40,403 nucleotides of DNA from Anaerolineae bacterium (GCA_016931365.1 JAFGEY010000536.1:1-40403); one strand, 5' to 3'; counted from the stretch's first letter, positions 23,409 through 31,655 are shown. Notes: generated by a model from the letters alone, not told the origin. Program-made: numbers and translations.

Positions 23409-24710
23409 ATGAACAAAAAACGATTTCTAGTCATATTTGTCATCGTGGCCATCATTGTCATCATCGTCGTGGTTGCTGGCTGCCGGGCATTTGGCAGTGG
23501 CGAAAACATCACATCGCTCGATCAACTCGTCCAGAAAACGATCAAACGACTGGCTGGCGACGATGATGCCTCTCTGACTGCCTCCGGCACGATCCAGGCC
23601 GACCTGATCCGCATCGCCGCCGAGTTGGGCGGACGGATCACCGCGGTCGAGGTGCACAAAGGCGATCCGATCCGCCAGGGCGACGTGCTGGTTCGCCTGG
23701 ACGACACCCCCTTGCTCAGCAAACTGCTGGAAGCCGAGGCCGCCGTTGCCACCGCGCAGGCCAACCTGGCCGTGACCAAGGCCGGCCCGCGCGTCGAAGC
23801 GGTCGCCGCCCAGGAAGCGCTGCTCGCCCTGGCCCAGGCCCAGCGCGACGGCGCGCAAACGGCGTGGAACAATGCCCTGGCCGCGCTGCGCAACCCGCAG
23901 GACCTCGACGCGCAGATCATCGACGCGCAAACCCAGATCAACCTCGCCGAGCAGGGCGTCGTACTGGCTGAGGCCGAACTGGCCAAACAAAAGCTGATCC
24001 GCGACCAGAAACGCGAGGGCAGCGCCGAGCGCGAGGCCGCCGACTGGCAGGTGCGCGCCGCCGAAGAAAAACGGGCCGCCGCCCAGATCGACCTGGCAAC
24101 GGCACAAACGCTGCTCGACCAGCTGCAGGCCATCCGCCGCTGGCCGCTGGGGCTGATCGTCCAGGCTAACCTGGCGCAAGGCCAATACCAAGTTGCCGAA
24201 GCGAGCGTGACCGTCGTCCAGGCCCAACTCGATGACCTGCTGGCCGGGCCGGCAGCAGAAGAAATCGCCGTCGCCGAGCACATGGTGTGCCTGCAAGCGA
24301 CCCAGGCCGCGGCCATCCGCGTCCAGCAGGCCAAATTCACCCTGATCAGTCCCATCGACGGCGTGGTGATCGACCAGAGTTTGCAGGCAGGCGAGCTTGC
24401 CGCCCCGGCGGCGACCATCCTCACCGTCGCCGACCTGAGCCAATTGATCCTGGTTGTGTACGTACCGGTCAACCAGATCGGACACATCCGGTTGGGCCAG
24501 GAGGCGTGTGTCTCGGTCGATAGTTTTCCGGGGCGCATCTTTACCGGGCACGTCTCACGCGTCGGCGACGAGGCCGAGTACACGCCGCGCAACGTCGCCA
24601 CCCAGGAAGAACGCCAAAACACCTTTTACGCCGTCGAAATCCGGCTGCCCAACGACAAAGGCCTGCTCAAGCCGGGCATGCCTGCCGATGCCACTTTTCA
24701 GACGCCATAA
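23409..24710 (+). CDS. HlyD-family membrane-fusion protein, probable lipoprotein
   Basis: The protein has 433 residues. A very hydrophobic N-terminal segment (residues 6-23) ends in Val-Val-Ala-Gly-Cys, a plausible lipobox with Cys25, so the mature protein is probably lipid-anchored. Lipoyl half-motifs ('GGRITAVEVHKGDPIRQGDV' and 'SPIDGVVIDQSLQAGELAAP') flank a long coiled coil, followed by a beta-barrel domain ('GQEACVSVDSFPGRIFTG'). The C-terminal 'TPRNVATQEERQN' motif is shared with the first adaptor, showing common ancestry. Two different adaptors in one operon suggest a mixed oligomer, or adaptors for two substrates. It is the last gene of the operon; no clear terminator follows in the 58 bases before the next start. 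Confidence 0.9.
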   Translation: MNKKRFLVIFVIVAIIVIIVVVAGCRAFGSGENITSLDQLVQKTIKRLAGDDDASLTASGTIQADLIRIAAELGGRITAVEVHKGDPIRQGDVLVRLDDTPLLSKLLEAEAAVATAQANLAVTKAGPRVEAVAAQEALLALAQAQRDGAQTAWNNALAALRNPQDLDAQIIDAQTQINLAEQGVVLAEAELAKQKLIRDQKREGSAEREAADWQVRAAEEKRAAAQIDLATAQTLLDQLQAIRRWPLGLIVQANLAQGQYQVAEASVTVVQAQLDDLLAGPAAEEIAVAEHMVCLQATQAAAIRVQQAKFTLISPIDGVVIDQSLQAGELAAPAATILTVADLSQLILVVYVPVNQIGHIRLGQEACVSVDSFPGRIFTGHVSRVGDEAEYTPRNVATQEERQNTFYAVEIRLPNDKGLLKPGMPADATFQTP

Positions 24711-24729
24711 CAAATGACCCAGATATGAT

Positions 24730-24758
24730 TGGACAGAAACCCCAAACCGGCATATAAT
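24730..24758 (+). promoter_or_regulatory. Promoter giving a near-leaderless transcript for the 24769 gene
   Basis: TGGACA at 24730-24735 and TATAAT at 24753-24758 have a 17-base spacer. Transcription should begin near 24765, only about four bases before the ATG at 24769. No Shine-Dalgarno sequence is present between the -10 box and the ATG. Confidence 0.7.
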
Positions 24759-24768
24759 ACCGCCCACC

Positions 24769-26796
24769 ATGAAAAAACAACCCATCATCTGTTCAAACTG
24801 CGGCCAAAACGTGCCCGACTTGACCTACTGTCCGCACTGTGGCACCCGGCTCGACATCAATGTCGATGCTAAATCGCTGCGCCGCGCGCGGCGCAAAGCC
24901 TTTTTTCGACGCTGGTTGCTGCCCCTGCTGCTCCTGCTGGTCGTCCTTTGTTTTGGCATTCTCGCTATGGCCCTGCGCGGCTTCAGCGACGGTGCCGCCG
25001 AGCAACTGGCCCGCAAACAGCACCAGGCCGACATCCACTTTAATCGGGGCATGGTCTGGCTCCAGGTCGGCCAATATGAAATGGCCGAGGCCGAACTGGA
25101 AGAAGCGCTGCGTTTGGTGGCCGATTACCCGGAAGCGAATGATTATCTGCAAATGGCGCAGCAAAAGCAAACAGTCACCCCTTCGCCCACGCCGACGGAC
25201 GAACCTGTAGCGACGGTTACACCGTCGCCTACCCTCACACCGACAGCCCAAGTAATCATCGTTCCAGCGGCTGAAGTGCTGTTCAAGGAAGCGGAAGCAC
25301 ATTATCAAAACCAGGAATGGGAAGACGCCATCTCAAAACTGACCCAAATCCGCGAACTCGACAGCACCTTCAAGACCGAGACCGTGATCGACATGCTGTT
25401 TGAAAGCCATTATCAATATGCGCAGGCCCTAGACGCCGAAGACGCGCTGGAAGATGCCATCTCGCACTATGACGCGGCGTTGCAGCTGCGCCCGCGCGTC
25501 CAGGAAATCGAGGACCAGCGCCGTTGGACCGACCTCTATCTACGCGCTCTGGGCGTGTGGGAGATCGACTGGGAGCGCGTGATCAAGAACTTGACTACGA
25601 TCTATATCCAGAATACCGAATACAAAGACATTGACAACCGGCTGTACACTGCCTGCATCGCGCAGGCCGAATTGATGCAAGATCAACAGCGCTGGTGCAG
25701 TGCTGCTGAACTCTACGAGCAAGCCATCGACATCAACACCAATGACAAAGAAATCAGTGAACAGGAGCATCAAGTACGCCGCATCGAGCAGATCATCGAC
25801 CTGGAAGACCGAAACCGTCGTCTGTGTGAAAGCTCGCCACCCTCACCCCAAGAAACACCGGCCATTCCCGGCGATTGGCCCTTCTGGGTCAAGGTACCCT
25901 TGGGTACGATCATCGCTTCCTGCTATGATTATCGCGCTGACACATCGAACATTTGCTTTCAGGGCGCACAACAAGATGCGATGCACATATGGATCGAACA
26001 GGCCGATCAGCCGGCCCTGACGCCAGACGGGCAATTGCTGGCCTATCGTTCCACCGATCCAGAGCGCCCCGGCTTGTACGCAATGAGCACGATCTCTACT
26101 GGCATTGCCCTTAGCATCACTGCCCCATTGACCGACACCGGCGTGTCGACGGCGACGTTGGCGCTTTTTGCCGATGGGTCAATCACCATCACCACCAATG
26201 CAGAGGCGCAATATCCAACCTGGTCGCCCGATGGCAGTCAGATCGCTTACACGGCGTATGATGTCGATAAAGAAGAGTGGTACATCTATATTTTCAATCT
26301 CAACACGCAGGCCGCACCTAAACTGATCCGCCAAGGCCAATGGCCCAACTGGGGACCGACTGGCCTGTTGGCGATGACGACCTGTCAGGGTGAAAATCAC
26401 TGTGGTATCTATCTGTATGATCCGGCGATCGACAAACTGGCCCAACTCACCGCTTCGTCTCAAGACTTGGCACCCACCTGGTCGCCAGATGGCAAATTGA
26501 TCGTCTATATGTCTGACATCGGCAAGATCAGCTTTAACTTGTACGCCGTAGACATCAATGGATACGTCTGGCAGATCACCCGCAATATCTCGACCGATTC
26601 GATGCCCATCTGGTCGCCGGACAGCAATACAGTGGCCTATGTGACCAACCACAAATATGATTGGACTATCTACCTGACTCCGCCGCGAGGCAAGTATGAG
26701 GACAAACAACGCATTGCCGTTTTGGGCGCCGAAAGCGTCGATTGGACCCACTTTCGCATCCAGTGGATCGCCCCCATCCTGAAACCTGCTAATTGA
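24769..26796 (+). CDS. Zinc-ribbon/TPR/PD40 beta-propeller membrane protein
   Basis: The protein has 675 residues. A zinc ribbon (Cys8, Cys11, Cys21, Cys24) and a basic stretch precede a membrane helix (about 50-68). One TPR pair comes next (about 85-130), then a Thr/Pro linker ('TPSPTPTDEP', about 133-160) and more TPRs (about 163-345). The C-terminal half (about 375-670) is a TolB/PD40-like beta-propeller with repeated 'PTWSPDGSQIAYT', 'PTWSPDGKLIVYM' and 'PIWSPDSNTVAYV' blades. The zinc ribbon should be cytosolic and the rest outside. It has its own promoter and a terminator downstream, so it is transcribed alone. Architecturally it combines parts of the two proteins encoded at 7486-13682. 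Function is unknown; a sensor or scaffold next to a kinase is inferred. Confidence 0.88.
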   Translation: MKKQPIICSNCGQNVPDLTYCPHCGTRLDINVDAKSLRRARRKAFFRRWLLPLLLLLVVLCFGILAMALRGFSDGAAEQLARKQHQADIHFNRGMVWLQVGQYEMAEAELEEALRLVADYPEANDYLQMAQQKQTVTPSPTPTDEPVATVTPSPTLTPTAQVIIVPAAEVLFKEAEAHYQNQEWEDAISKLTQIRELDSTFKTETVIDMLFESHYQYAQALDAEDALEDAISHYDAALQLRPRVQEIEDQRRWTDLYLRALGVWEIDWERVIKNLTTIYIQNTEYKDIDNRLYTACIAQAELMQDQQRWCSAAELYEQAIDINTNDKEISEQEHQVRRIEQIIDLEDRNRRLCESSPPSPQETPAIPGDWPFWVKVPLGTIIASCYDYRADTSNICFQGAQQDAMHIWIEQADQPALTPDGQLLAYRSTDPERPGLYAMSTISTGIALSITAPLTDTGVSTATLALFADGSITITTNAEAQYPTWSPDGSQIAYTAYDVDKEEWYIYIFNLNTQAAPKLIRQGQWPNWGPTGLLAMTTCQGENHCGIYLYDPAIDKLAQLTASSQDLAPTWSPDGKLIVYMSDIGKISFNLYAVDINGYVWQITRNISTDSMPIWSPDSNTVAYVTNHKYDWTIYLTPPRGKYEDKQRIAVLGAESVDWTHFRIQWIAPILKPAN

Positions 26797-26816
26797 GCAT
26801 AGCTGGATATCGTTCC

Positions 26817-26854
26817 CAAGACCTGGCAGCAAGATTACCGGGTCTTGTTTTGTT
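26817..26854 (+). terminator. Rho-independent terminator
   Basis: CAAGACCTGG pairs with CCGGGTCTTG (one G-T wobble) around an 11-base loop and is followed by TTTTGTT. It lies 21 bases after the PD40-propeller gene. Confidence 0.85.
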
Positions 26855-26893
26855 AAACTTGGATGCATCAGACAACCTGGCAACGAAAAATCA

Positions 26894-26902
26894 TGGTATA
26901 AT
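26894..26902 (+). promoter_or_regulatory. Candidate extended -10 promoter for the zinc-ribbon/kinase pair
   Basis: TGGTATAAT is an extended -10 element with a perfect TATAAT. No good -35 is found at the right distance. The leader would be about 160 bases and includes repeat copy B. The rest of the 274-base gap holds only the terminator and this repeat. Confidence 0.45.
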
Positions 26903-26937
26903 AAGAGAAACAAATTCAAGCCACGTTCCGTATAGAG

Positions 26938-27010
26938 CCTGACCACCACAAGTCCTTGCTTTTTTGGTGCAGGGCACAATCCTGTTCAGTTCCAATTTAT
27001 TCGGTTTAGG
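26938..27010 (+). repeat. Dispersed repeat, copy B
   Basis: This 73-base copy shares with copy A (23319-23400) the block GTTCAGTTCC(A)ATTTATTCGG, an upstream T-tract and CCT...AGG ends. Its terminal inverted repeats are more decayed. It lies in the leader of the triple-zinc-ribbon gene. Confidence 0.65.
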
Positions 27011-27070
27011 AAGTGGCTGTGCTTTTAGTCAAGGGATAAACCCCATTTCATATCACAACGGAGTTGAAAG

Positions 27071-27733
27071 ATGTCTGAACTCTTGGATTCCATAAAACAA
27101 GGCGCAAGCCAGGTCATCTCGGGGATCGACCAGAAGGGGCAGATCAAATCTGCCTTCGAAGGCATCAAGACGCAGTTGAATGAGCTGGAACACAAGCGCA
27201 GGATCACCCAATACGAAGGACAGCTTAGATCGCTGCAAAACGAAATGAAACAATTGACCGAGGCGCTGGGCTTGCAAACCCTTTCTCTCTATGACGCAGG
27301 CAAGATCACTTACCCTGAACTGTCGCGCCTCTGTGAGCGAATCAACGAGATCCGGTCCGAAAGCGAGCAGAAAAAGGCCGAACTGACCGAACTGAAAGTA
27401 GCGTCAACGCCGCGGCCCAAAATTGTCGACTGCCCGCGCTGCCAGACCAAGGTCTCGGAAGCTGACGAATTCTGTCCCAAATGCGGTGAACGACTCAAGC
27501 AACCCGTCCAAGCAACCCCACCAACGCCACAACCTCAAGTAGTCACACGGTTGCGCTGCCCCAAGTGCAAAACCATTCTGCCTAACGAGGCCGACTTTTG
27601 TCCTGGTTGTGGTGCCAAGCTGAAAAGACCCGGCACAAAGGTACAATCGGCCAAGAAATATTGCGCTTCTTGCGGCGCAGAGATGGGCGTCTCGTCACGC
27701 TTTTGCCCGGTCTGTGGGCAAGCCGCGCAATAG
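27071..27733 (+). CDS. Coiled-coil protein with three C-terminal zinc ribbons
   Basis: This 220-residue soluble protein has no membrane segment. Residues about 30-110 are heptad-like and should form a coiled coil ('YEGQLRSLQNEMKQLTEALG'). Three CxxC...CxxC zinc ribbons follow: 'CPRCQTKVSEADEFCPKC', 'CPKCKTILPNEADFCPGC' and 'CASCGAEMGVSSRFCPVC', each with a Pro/Gln or basic spacer. GGAG lies upstream of the ATG at 27071. The kinase gene starts 50 bases downstream on the same strand, so the pair is probably one transcript. I recognise no named family beyond zinc-ribbon domain protein. It may be an adaptor or substrate of the kinase; that is inference from adjacency. Confidence 0.85.
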   Translation: MSELLDSIKQGASQVISGIDQKGQIKSAFEGIKTQLNELEHKRRITQYEGQLRSLQNEMKQLTEALGLQTLSLYDAGKITYPELSRLCERINEIRSESEQKKAELTELKVASTPRPKIVDCPRCQTKVSEADEFCPKCGERLKQPVQATPPTPQPQVVTRLRCPKCKTILPNEADFCPGCGAKLKRPGTKVQSAKKYCASCGAEMGVSSRFCPVCGQAAQ

Positions 27734-27783
27734 AAACTTGGGCTGCCTCGGGTTAGCGCAATCACACTCACCGGAAAGCATTT

Positions 27784-29016
27784 ATGTCTGTAGAAATCGG
27801 GCAAATTCTCAAAGGACGATACCGCATTCAGTCCATTCTCGGCGAAGGCGGGATGGGCACCGTTTATCTGGCCCAGGACACCTGGCTCGACCGGCCGCGG
27901 GCGATCAAAGAACTTTACTCTGACCCTCTGGCTGATGAAGCCAAATTGATCGCCGCGCGCAAGCAATTCGAACGCGAAGCCAAGGCGCTGATGCAGTTGC
28001 GCCATAAAAACCTGCCCCATGTCAACGACTATTTCAGCATCGACGAAAATGATTACCTGGTCATGGATTACATCGAAGGCGAAAGTCTGGCCGATATCTT
28101 GAAAAGCAAGAAACGGCCCACTGAAGCCCTGATGTACACCTGGCTGGAGCAAATCCTCGACGCGCTGAGTTACTGTCACAGCCAGAATGTCGTCCACCGC
28201 GACATCAAACCGGCTAACATCGTGCTCACCCCTGAAGGGCGGGTGATGTTAGTCGACTTTGGGCTGGTAAAAATTGTCGATCCGCACAACCCGCGCACAG
28301 CCACCATCGTACACGGGCTGGGCACGCCCGAATACACCCCGCTAGAGCAATACGACCCCAGCATGGGCCACACTGACGAGCGCAGTGACATCTATGCACT
28401 CGGCGCAACGATGTATCACCTGCTCACCGGACACTCGCCGCAGCCCGTATCGCAGCGTATCCTCAGGCCAGACACCCAGCCCGATATGCGCGAGTTGAAC
28501 CCCAAGATATCGACCTGGATAGTGGCCTTTGTACGCAGAGCGATGGCCATCCGTCCAGAAAATCGTTATCAAAATGTCGGTGAGATGCAGCGCGACCTCC
28601 AGGCACGCGTATTCAAGGTCAAACAACAGACGCGAACGGCCACTCCCCGCACGCCACAGCAGACGACCCAACCGGCCTCACCGGGCATGCCGCCGCACCG
28701 GGCACATCAAACAGAGCAAAGACAATATCGCTTTGGATCATCGCAGCCCAAGCAGACCGCCAAGCGGGCGACCAACCAACAGCCAGCGACCCAATCGACG
28801 CCACCGACGCCGCCGGAGGCCAAACCACTCGCGCCGCTGGCCCAAATGGCGATCCCGGTTATGACCATCTCAGCCGTCGTTGCCGTCGTCGTCCTGCTTT
28901 CCGTCGCCTCATCTTCTTTTTGGGGTGCTATGCTCGTCTTTGTACCGCTCATCCTCGGTGGGTTAGCCTATGGGCAGTTCATCGCAGGGCGACACCGCCG
29001 CCCGCCGCGATTCTAA
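27784..29016 (+). CDS. Ser/Thr protein kinase with C-terminal membrane hairpin
   Basis: The protein has 410 residues. The Hanks-type kinase domain occupies about 12-275, with Gly-loop 'LGEGGMGTVY', Lys42, His138-Arg139-Asp140 in HRDIKPAN, Asp158-Phe-Gly, and 'LGTPEYTPLEQY' in the activation segment. A Gln/Pro/Thr-rich linker (about 285-350) leads to two closely spaced membrane helices (about 357-378 and 381-402) and a short basic tail. Both ends are therefore cytosolic and there is no outer sensor domain, unlike the kinase at 7486-9603. Sensing probably comes from a partner, such as the zinc-ribbon proteins next to it. A strong terminator follows at 29036. Confidence 0.93.
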   Translation: MSVEIGQILKGRYRIQSILGEGGMGTVYLAQDTWLDRPRAIKELYSDPLADEAKLIAARKQFEREAKALMQLRHKNLPHVNDYFSIDENDYLVMDYIEGESLADILKSKKRPTEALMYTWLEQILDALSYCHSQNVVHRDIKPANIVLTPEGRVMLVDFGLVKIVDPHNPRTATIVHGLGTPEYTPLEQYDPSMGHTDERSDIYALGATMYHLLTGHSPQPVSQRILRPDTQPDMRELNPKISTWIVAFVRRAMAIRPENRYQNVGEMQRDLQARVFKVKQQTRTATPRTPQQTTQPASPGMPPHRAHQTEQRQYRFGSSQPKQTAKRATNQQPATQSTPPTPPEAKPLAPLAQMAIPVMTISAVVAVVVLLSVASSSFWGAMLVFVPLILGGLAYGQFIAGRHRRPPRF

Positions 29017-29035
29017 GTCGTTTGTACCAAAACTC

Positions 29036-29066
29036 ACACCCCGTCGAAGCGGGGTGTTTTTGTTTG
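29036..29066 (+). terminator. Rho-independent terminator after the kinase
   Basis: ACACCCCG-tcgaag-CGGGGTGT is followed by a T-rich run (TTTTTGTTTG). It ends the zinc-ribbon/kinase transcript 20 bases after the stop. Confidence 0.9.
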
Positions 29067-29092
29067 CCCTCGCACCTAAAAGGCTGTACAAT
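29064..29092 (+). promoter_or_regulatory. Promoter of the MurF-Alr fusion gene
   Basis: TTGCCC at 29064-29069 and TACAAT at 29087-29092 have a 17-base spacer. The predicted start near 29099 leaves a leader of about 14 bases that begins at the GAGGT ribosome-binding site. Confidence 0.6.
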
Positions 29093-29112
29093 CAGCGCCG
29101 AGGTAAACGACC

Positions 29113-31653
29113 ATGATCTATCTTGATGATTTTCTTGCTGCGGGTGGGCAACTGCATGGCACAGCGCACGTCCGCCAATTCACCGATCTGGCCTTCGACT
29201 CACGGCAGCTCGAACCGGGACAACTCTTTCTGGCGGTCAAAAGCGACACCGGCGACGGGCACGACTATATCCTTGACGCCATCTACAAGGGTGCGGCGGG
29301 CGTGCTCTGCCAGCAACTTCCGCCCAATCTGTCGCCCAACGTCACTTACCTGTTGGTCGACGATACGCGGCAAACTCTTTTGCGATGGGCGCGCATCATC
29401 TTGCACAAATATGCCACCCCGGTGATCGCCATCACCGGCTCCAGTGGCAAGACGATCGCCAAAGAAGCCATCGCCGCTGTCTTGAGCACGCGGTTTTCGG
29501 TGTTCAAGACCTATGGCAGCTATAGCGGGCCTTACGGTCTGCCGATTGCCTTGGGCCAACTCTCTGCCGAACACCACCTGGCCGTGCTCGAACTGGCCGC
29601 CGATGCATTGGGCGAAATCCGCGCGCAGGCCGAACTGACCCACCCGCGCATTGGCGTGGTCACATCGATTAACCGTGCGCACATTGAGCCGATGGGGTCG
29701 CTCGACGCCATCGCGGGCGAAAAAGAGACGTTGATCGCTGCCCTGCCCGCCGATGGGCTGGCTGTGCTCAACCGCGACGACGCGCGCGTGTGGTCGATGC
29801 GTGCGCGAACCCAGGCGCCGGCAGTCGGCTTTGGCTTTGATCTGCGCGCCAATTTTGCAGCTCAGGATGTTGTCTATACGAAAAATGGCATCAAATTTAC
29901 TCTGCGCGCCGGGCAAATAGAACAACGGGTCTCGCTCGGCCTGTTCGGGCGGCATCACATCTATGCGGCACTGGCAGCCATTGTCGTTGGGCAGGCGCAC
30001 GGCGTGCCGATCTCCGAAGCTGTCCGGTCTCTGCAATCGCTCGAACCGATGCCTGGTCGCCTGCACCCACTCAATGGAATCCATGACGCAACATTACTCG
30101 ACGACACCTATGATGCCGGAGCAGACTGCACGCTGGCCGCGCTCGACGCGCTGATCGACCACTTGCCAGATCGCAAGCGCATCGTCGTGCTGGGCGGTCT
30201 GCGCCAGCTGGGCCACCATCAGGCATCAATTTACCAAGAGGTTGGACAGCGCGCGGCCCAGGTCGCCGACCTGCTCGTGCTCAAAGGCGAAGCGGCGCAA
30301 GTGCTGCGCAGCGCTGCCCTTGACGCAGGGATGCCCGAATCGCACCTATTCGTCACTTATACTAACGAGGAAGTGGTACGCTATCTACGTCCTCAACTCG
30401 ATGCACAATGTGCCGTCTTACTTAAAGGCGCGCGGCAGGAGCGGATGGAAGAGATCGCGCGCGGGTTGATGGCCCAGCCCGAACGCGCGACTGCTTTGCT
30501 TGTGCGACAAGAACCCGCATTCCGTTCAGTGCAGTTGTCGCTGCCCGAGCGGCCCACCTGGCTCGAAGTAGATCTGGAAGCCGTCGCCAACAACCTGCGG
30601 CAGGTGCGTCAAATCGTCGGCACTGGCGTGGGAGTGATGGTGGTGCTCAAAGCCGATGGTTATGGGCATGGTGCGACGCGCATCGCGCGCACGGCGATCA
30701 ACAACGGGGCAGCGATGCTCGGTGTGGCTTGCCTGGGCGAAGGAGTTGGCTTGCGCCAGACGGGGATCGATGCGCCGATCCTCGTTTTGGGATATACGCC
30801 AGCCTGGCAGGCCCGCGAGGCAGTGCTCAATCAGATCATCGTCACCGTATTCGACCTCGACACCGCGCGCTCGTTCAGCCGCGCTGCCGGCGAAGTCGGA
30901 CGGATCGCGCGCGTGCATGTCAAGGTCGACACGGGAATGGGCCGCCTGGGCTTGCTGCCCGACGAAGTGCTGCCGTTTATGAAAGAAGCAATCACCATGC
31001 CCAACCTGATCGTCGAAGGGATATTCACCCACTTTTCCGTCGCCGATGAGGCTGAAAAAAACTACACCTACGCCCAACTGAAACAGTTCAAGGACATACT
31101 GGCGCAAATTCAAGGCGTCGGAGCGCACATCGAACTGATCCACGCCGCCAACTCGGCGGCGCTCCTGTCGGTGCCCGAAGCAAGATTCAACCTGGTCCGC
31201 CTGGGCATCGCACTATATGGGCTGGCCCCAAGCGCAGAGATCCCCCTGCCCGACGGATTTCGCCCCGCACTGAGTTTCAAGACGCGCATCGCCCAGGTCA
31301 AGACTCTGCCGCCGGGCAGCTATGTCAGCTACGGCAACACCTACCGCACACATGGAGAGGAACGCATTGCCGTGATCCCGGTCGGATACGCCGACGGCTT
31401 TCGCCGCGCACCGAGCCACTGGGGCTACGTCCTTGTGCGCGGGCAGCGCGCACCCATTGTCGGGCGAGTGTGTATGGATCAGACCATGATCGACGTGACC
31501 CACATCTCTGGCGCGCGCCAGGGTGATCAAGTCGTACTGATTGGACGGCAAGATGAGGAAACGATTACAGTCGAACAGGTTGCGCGGCGATTGGGAACGA
31601 TCAATTACGAGGTTGTATCGGAGATTCTGGCCCGCGTGCCCAGGGTTTCCTAG
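29113..31653 (+). CDS. MurF-like ligase / alanine racemase fusion
   Basis: The 846-residue protein joins two cell-wall enzymes. Residues 1 to about 465 are a Mur ligase of MurF type: N-terminal substrate domain ('DSRQLEPGQLFLAV'), ATP loop Gly109-Ser-Ser-Gly-Lys-Thr114, 'NRAHIEPMGS' and 'DDTYDAGAD'. Residues about 480-846 are alanine racemase: PLP lysine Lys513 in 'VLKADGYGHG', 'VKVDTGMGRLG' and 'SYGNTYRT' with 'GYADGFRR' near the end. Alr makes D-Ala; MurF adds D-Ala-D-Ala to the UDP-MurNAc tripeptide. The same fusion order is known in Bacteroidetes. The MurF half is divergent where the family usually has Asn-Asn-Glu-Ile-Gly; here it reads Ser-Gly-Pro-Tyr-Gly. The start has GAGGT upstream and its own promoter. 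Confidence 0.88.
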   Translation: MIYLDDFLAAGGQLHGTAHVRQFTDLAFDSRQLEPGQLFLAVKSDTGDGHDYILDAIYKGAAGVLCQQLPPNLSPNVTYLLVDDTRQTLLRWARIILHKYATPVIAITGSSGKTIAKEAIAAVLSTRFSVFKTYGSYSGPYGLPIALGQLSAEHHLAVLELAADALGEIRAQAELTHPRIGVVTSINRAHIEPMGSLDAIAGEKETLIAALPADGLAVLNRDDARVWSMRARTQAPAVGFGFDLRANFAAQDVVYTKNGIKFTLRAGQIEQRVSLGLFGRHHIYAALAAIVVGQAHGVPISEAVRSLQSLEPMPGRLHPLNGIHDATLLDDTYDAGADCTLAALDALIDHLPDRKRIVVLGGLRQLGHHQASIYQEVGQRAAQVADLLVLKGEAAQVLRSAALDAGMPESHLFVTYTNEEVVRYLRPQLDAQCAVLLKGARQERMEEIARGLMAQPERATALLVRQEPAFRSVQLSLPERPTWLEVDLEAVANNLRQVRQIVGTGVGVMVVLKADGYGHGATRIARTAINNGAAMLGVACLGEGVGLRQTGIDAPILVLGYTPAWQAREAVLNQIIVTVFDLDTARSFSRAAGEVGRIARVHVKVDTGMGRLGLLPDEVLPFMKEAITMPNLIVEGIFTHFSVADEAEKNYTYAQLKQFKDILAQIQGVGAHIELIHAANSAALLSVPEARFNLVRLGIALYGLAPSAEIPLPDGFRPALSFKTRIAQVKTLPPGSYVSYGNTYRTHGEERIAVIPVGYADGFRRAPSHWGYVLVRGQRAPIVGRVCMDQTMIDVTHISGARQGDQVVLIGRQDEETITVEQVARRLGTINYEVVSEILARVPRVS

Positions 31654-31655
31654 TA

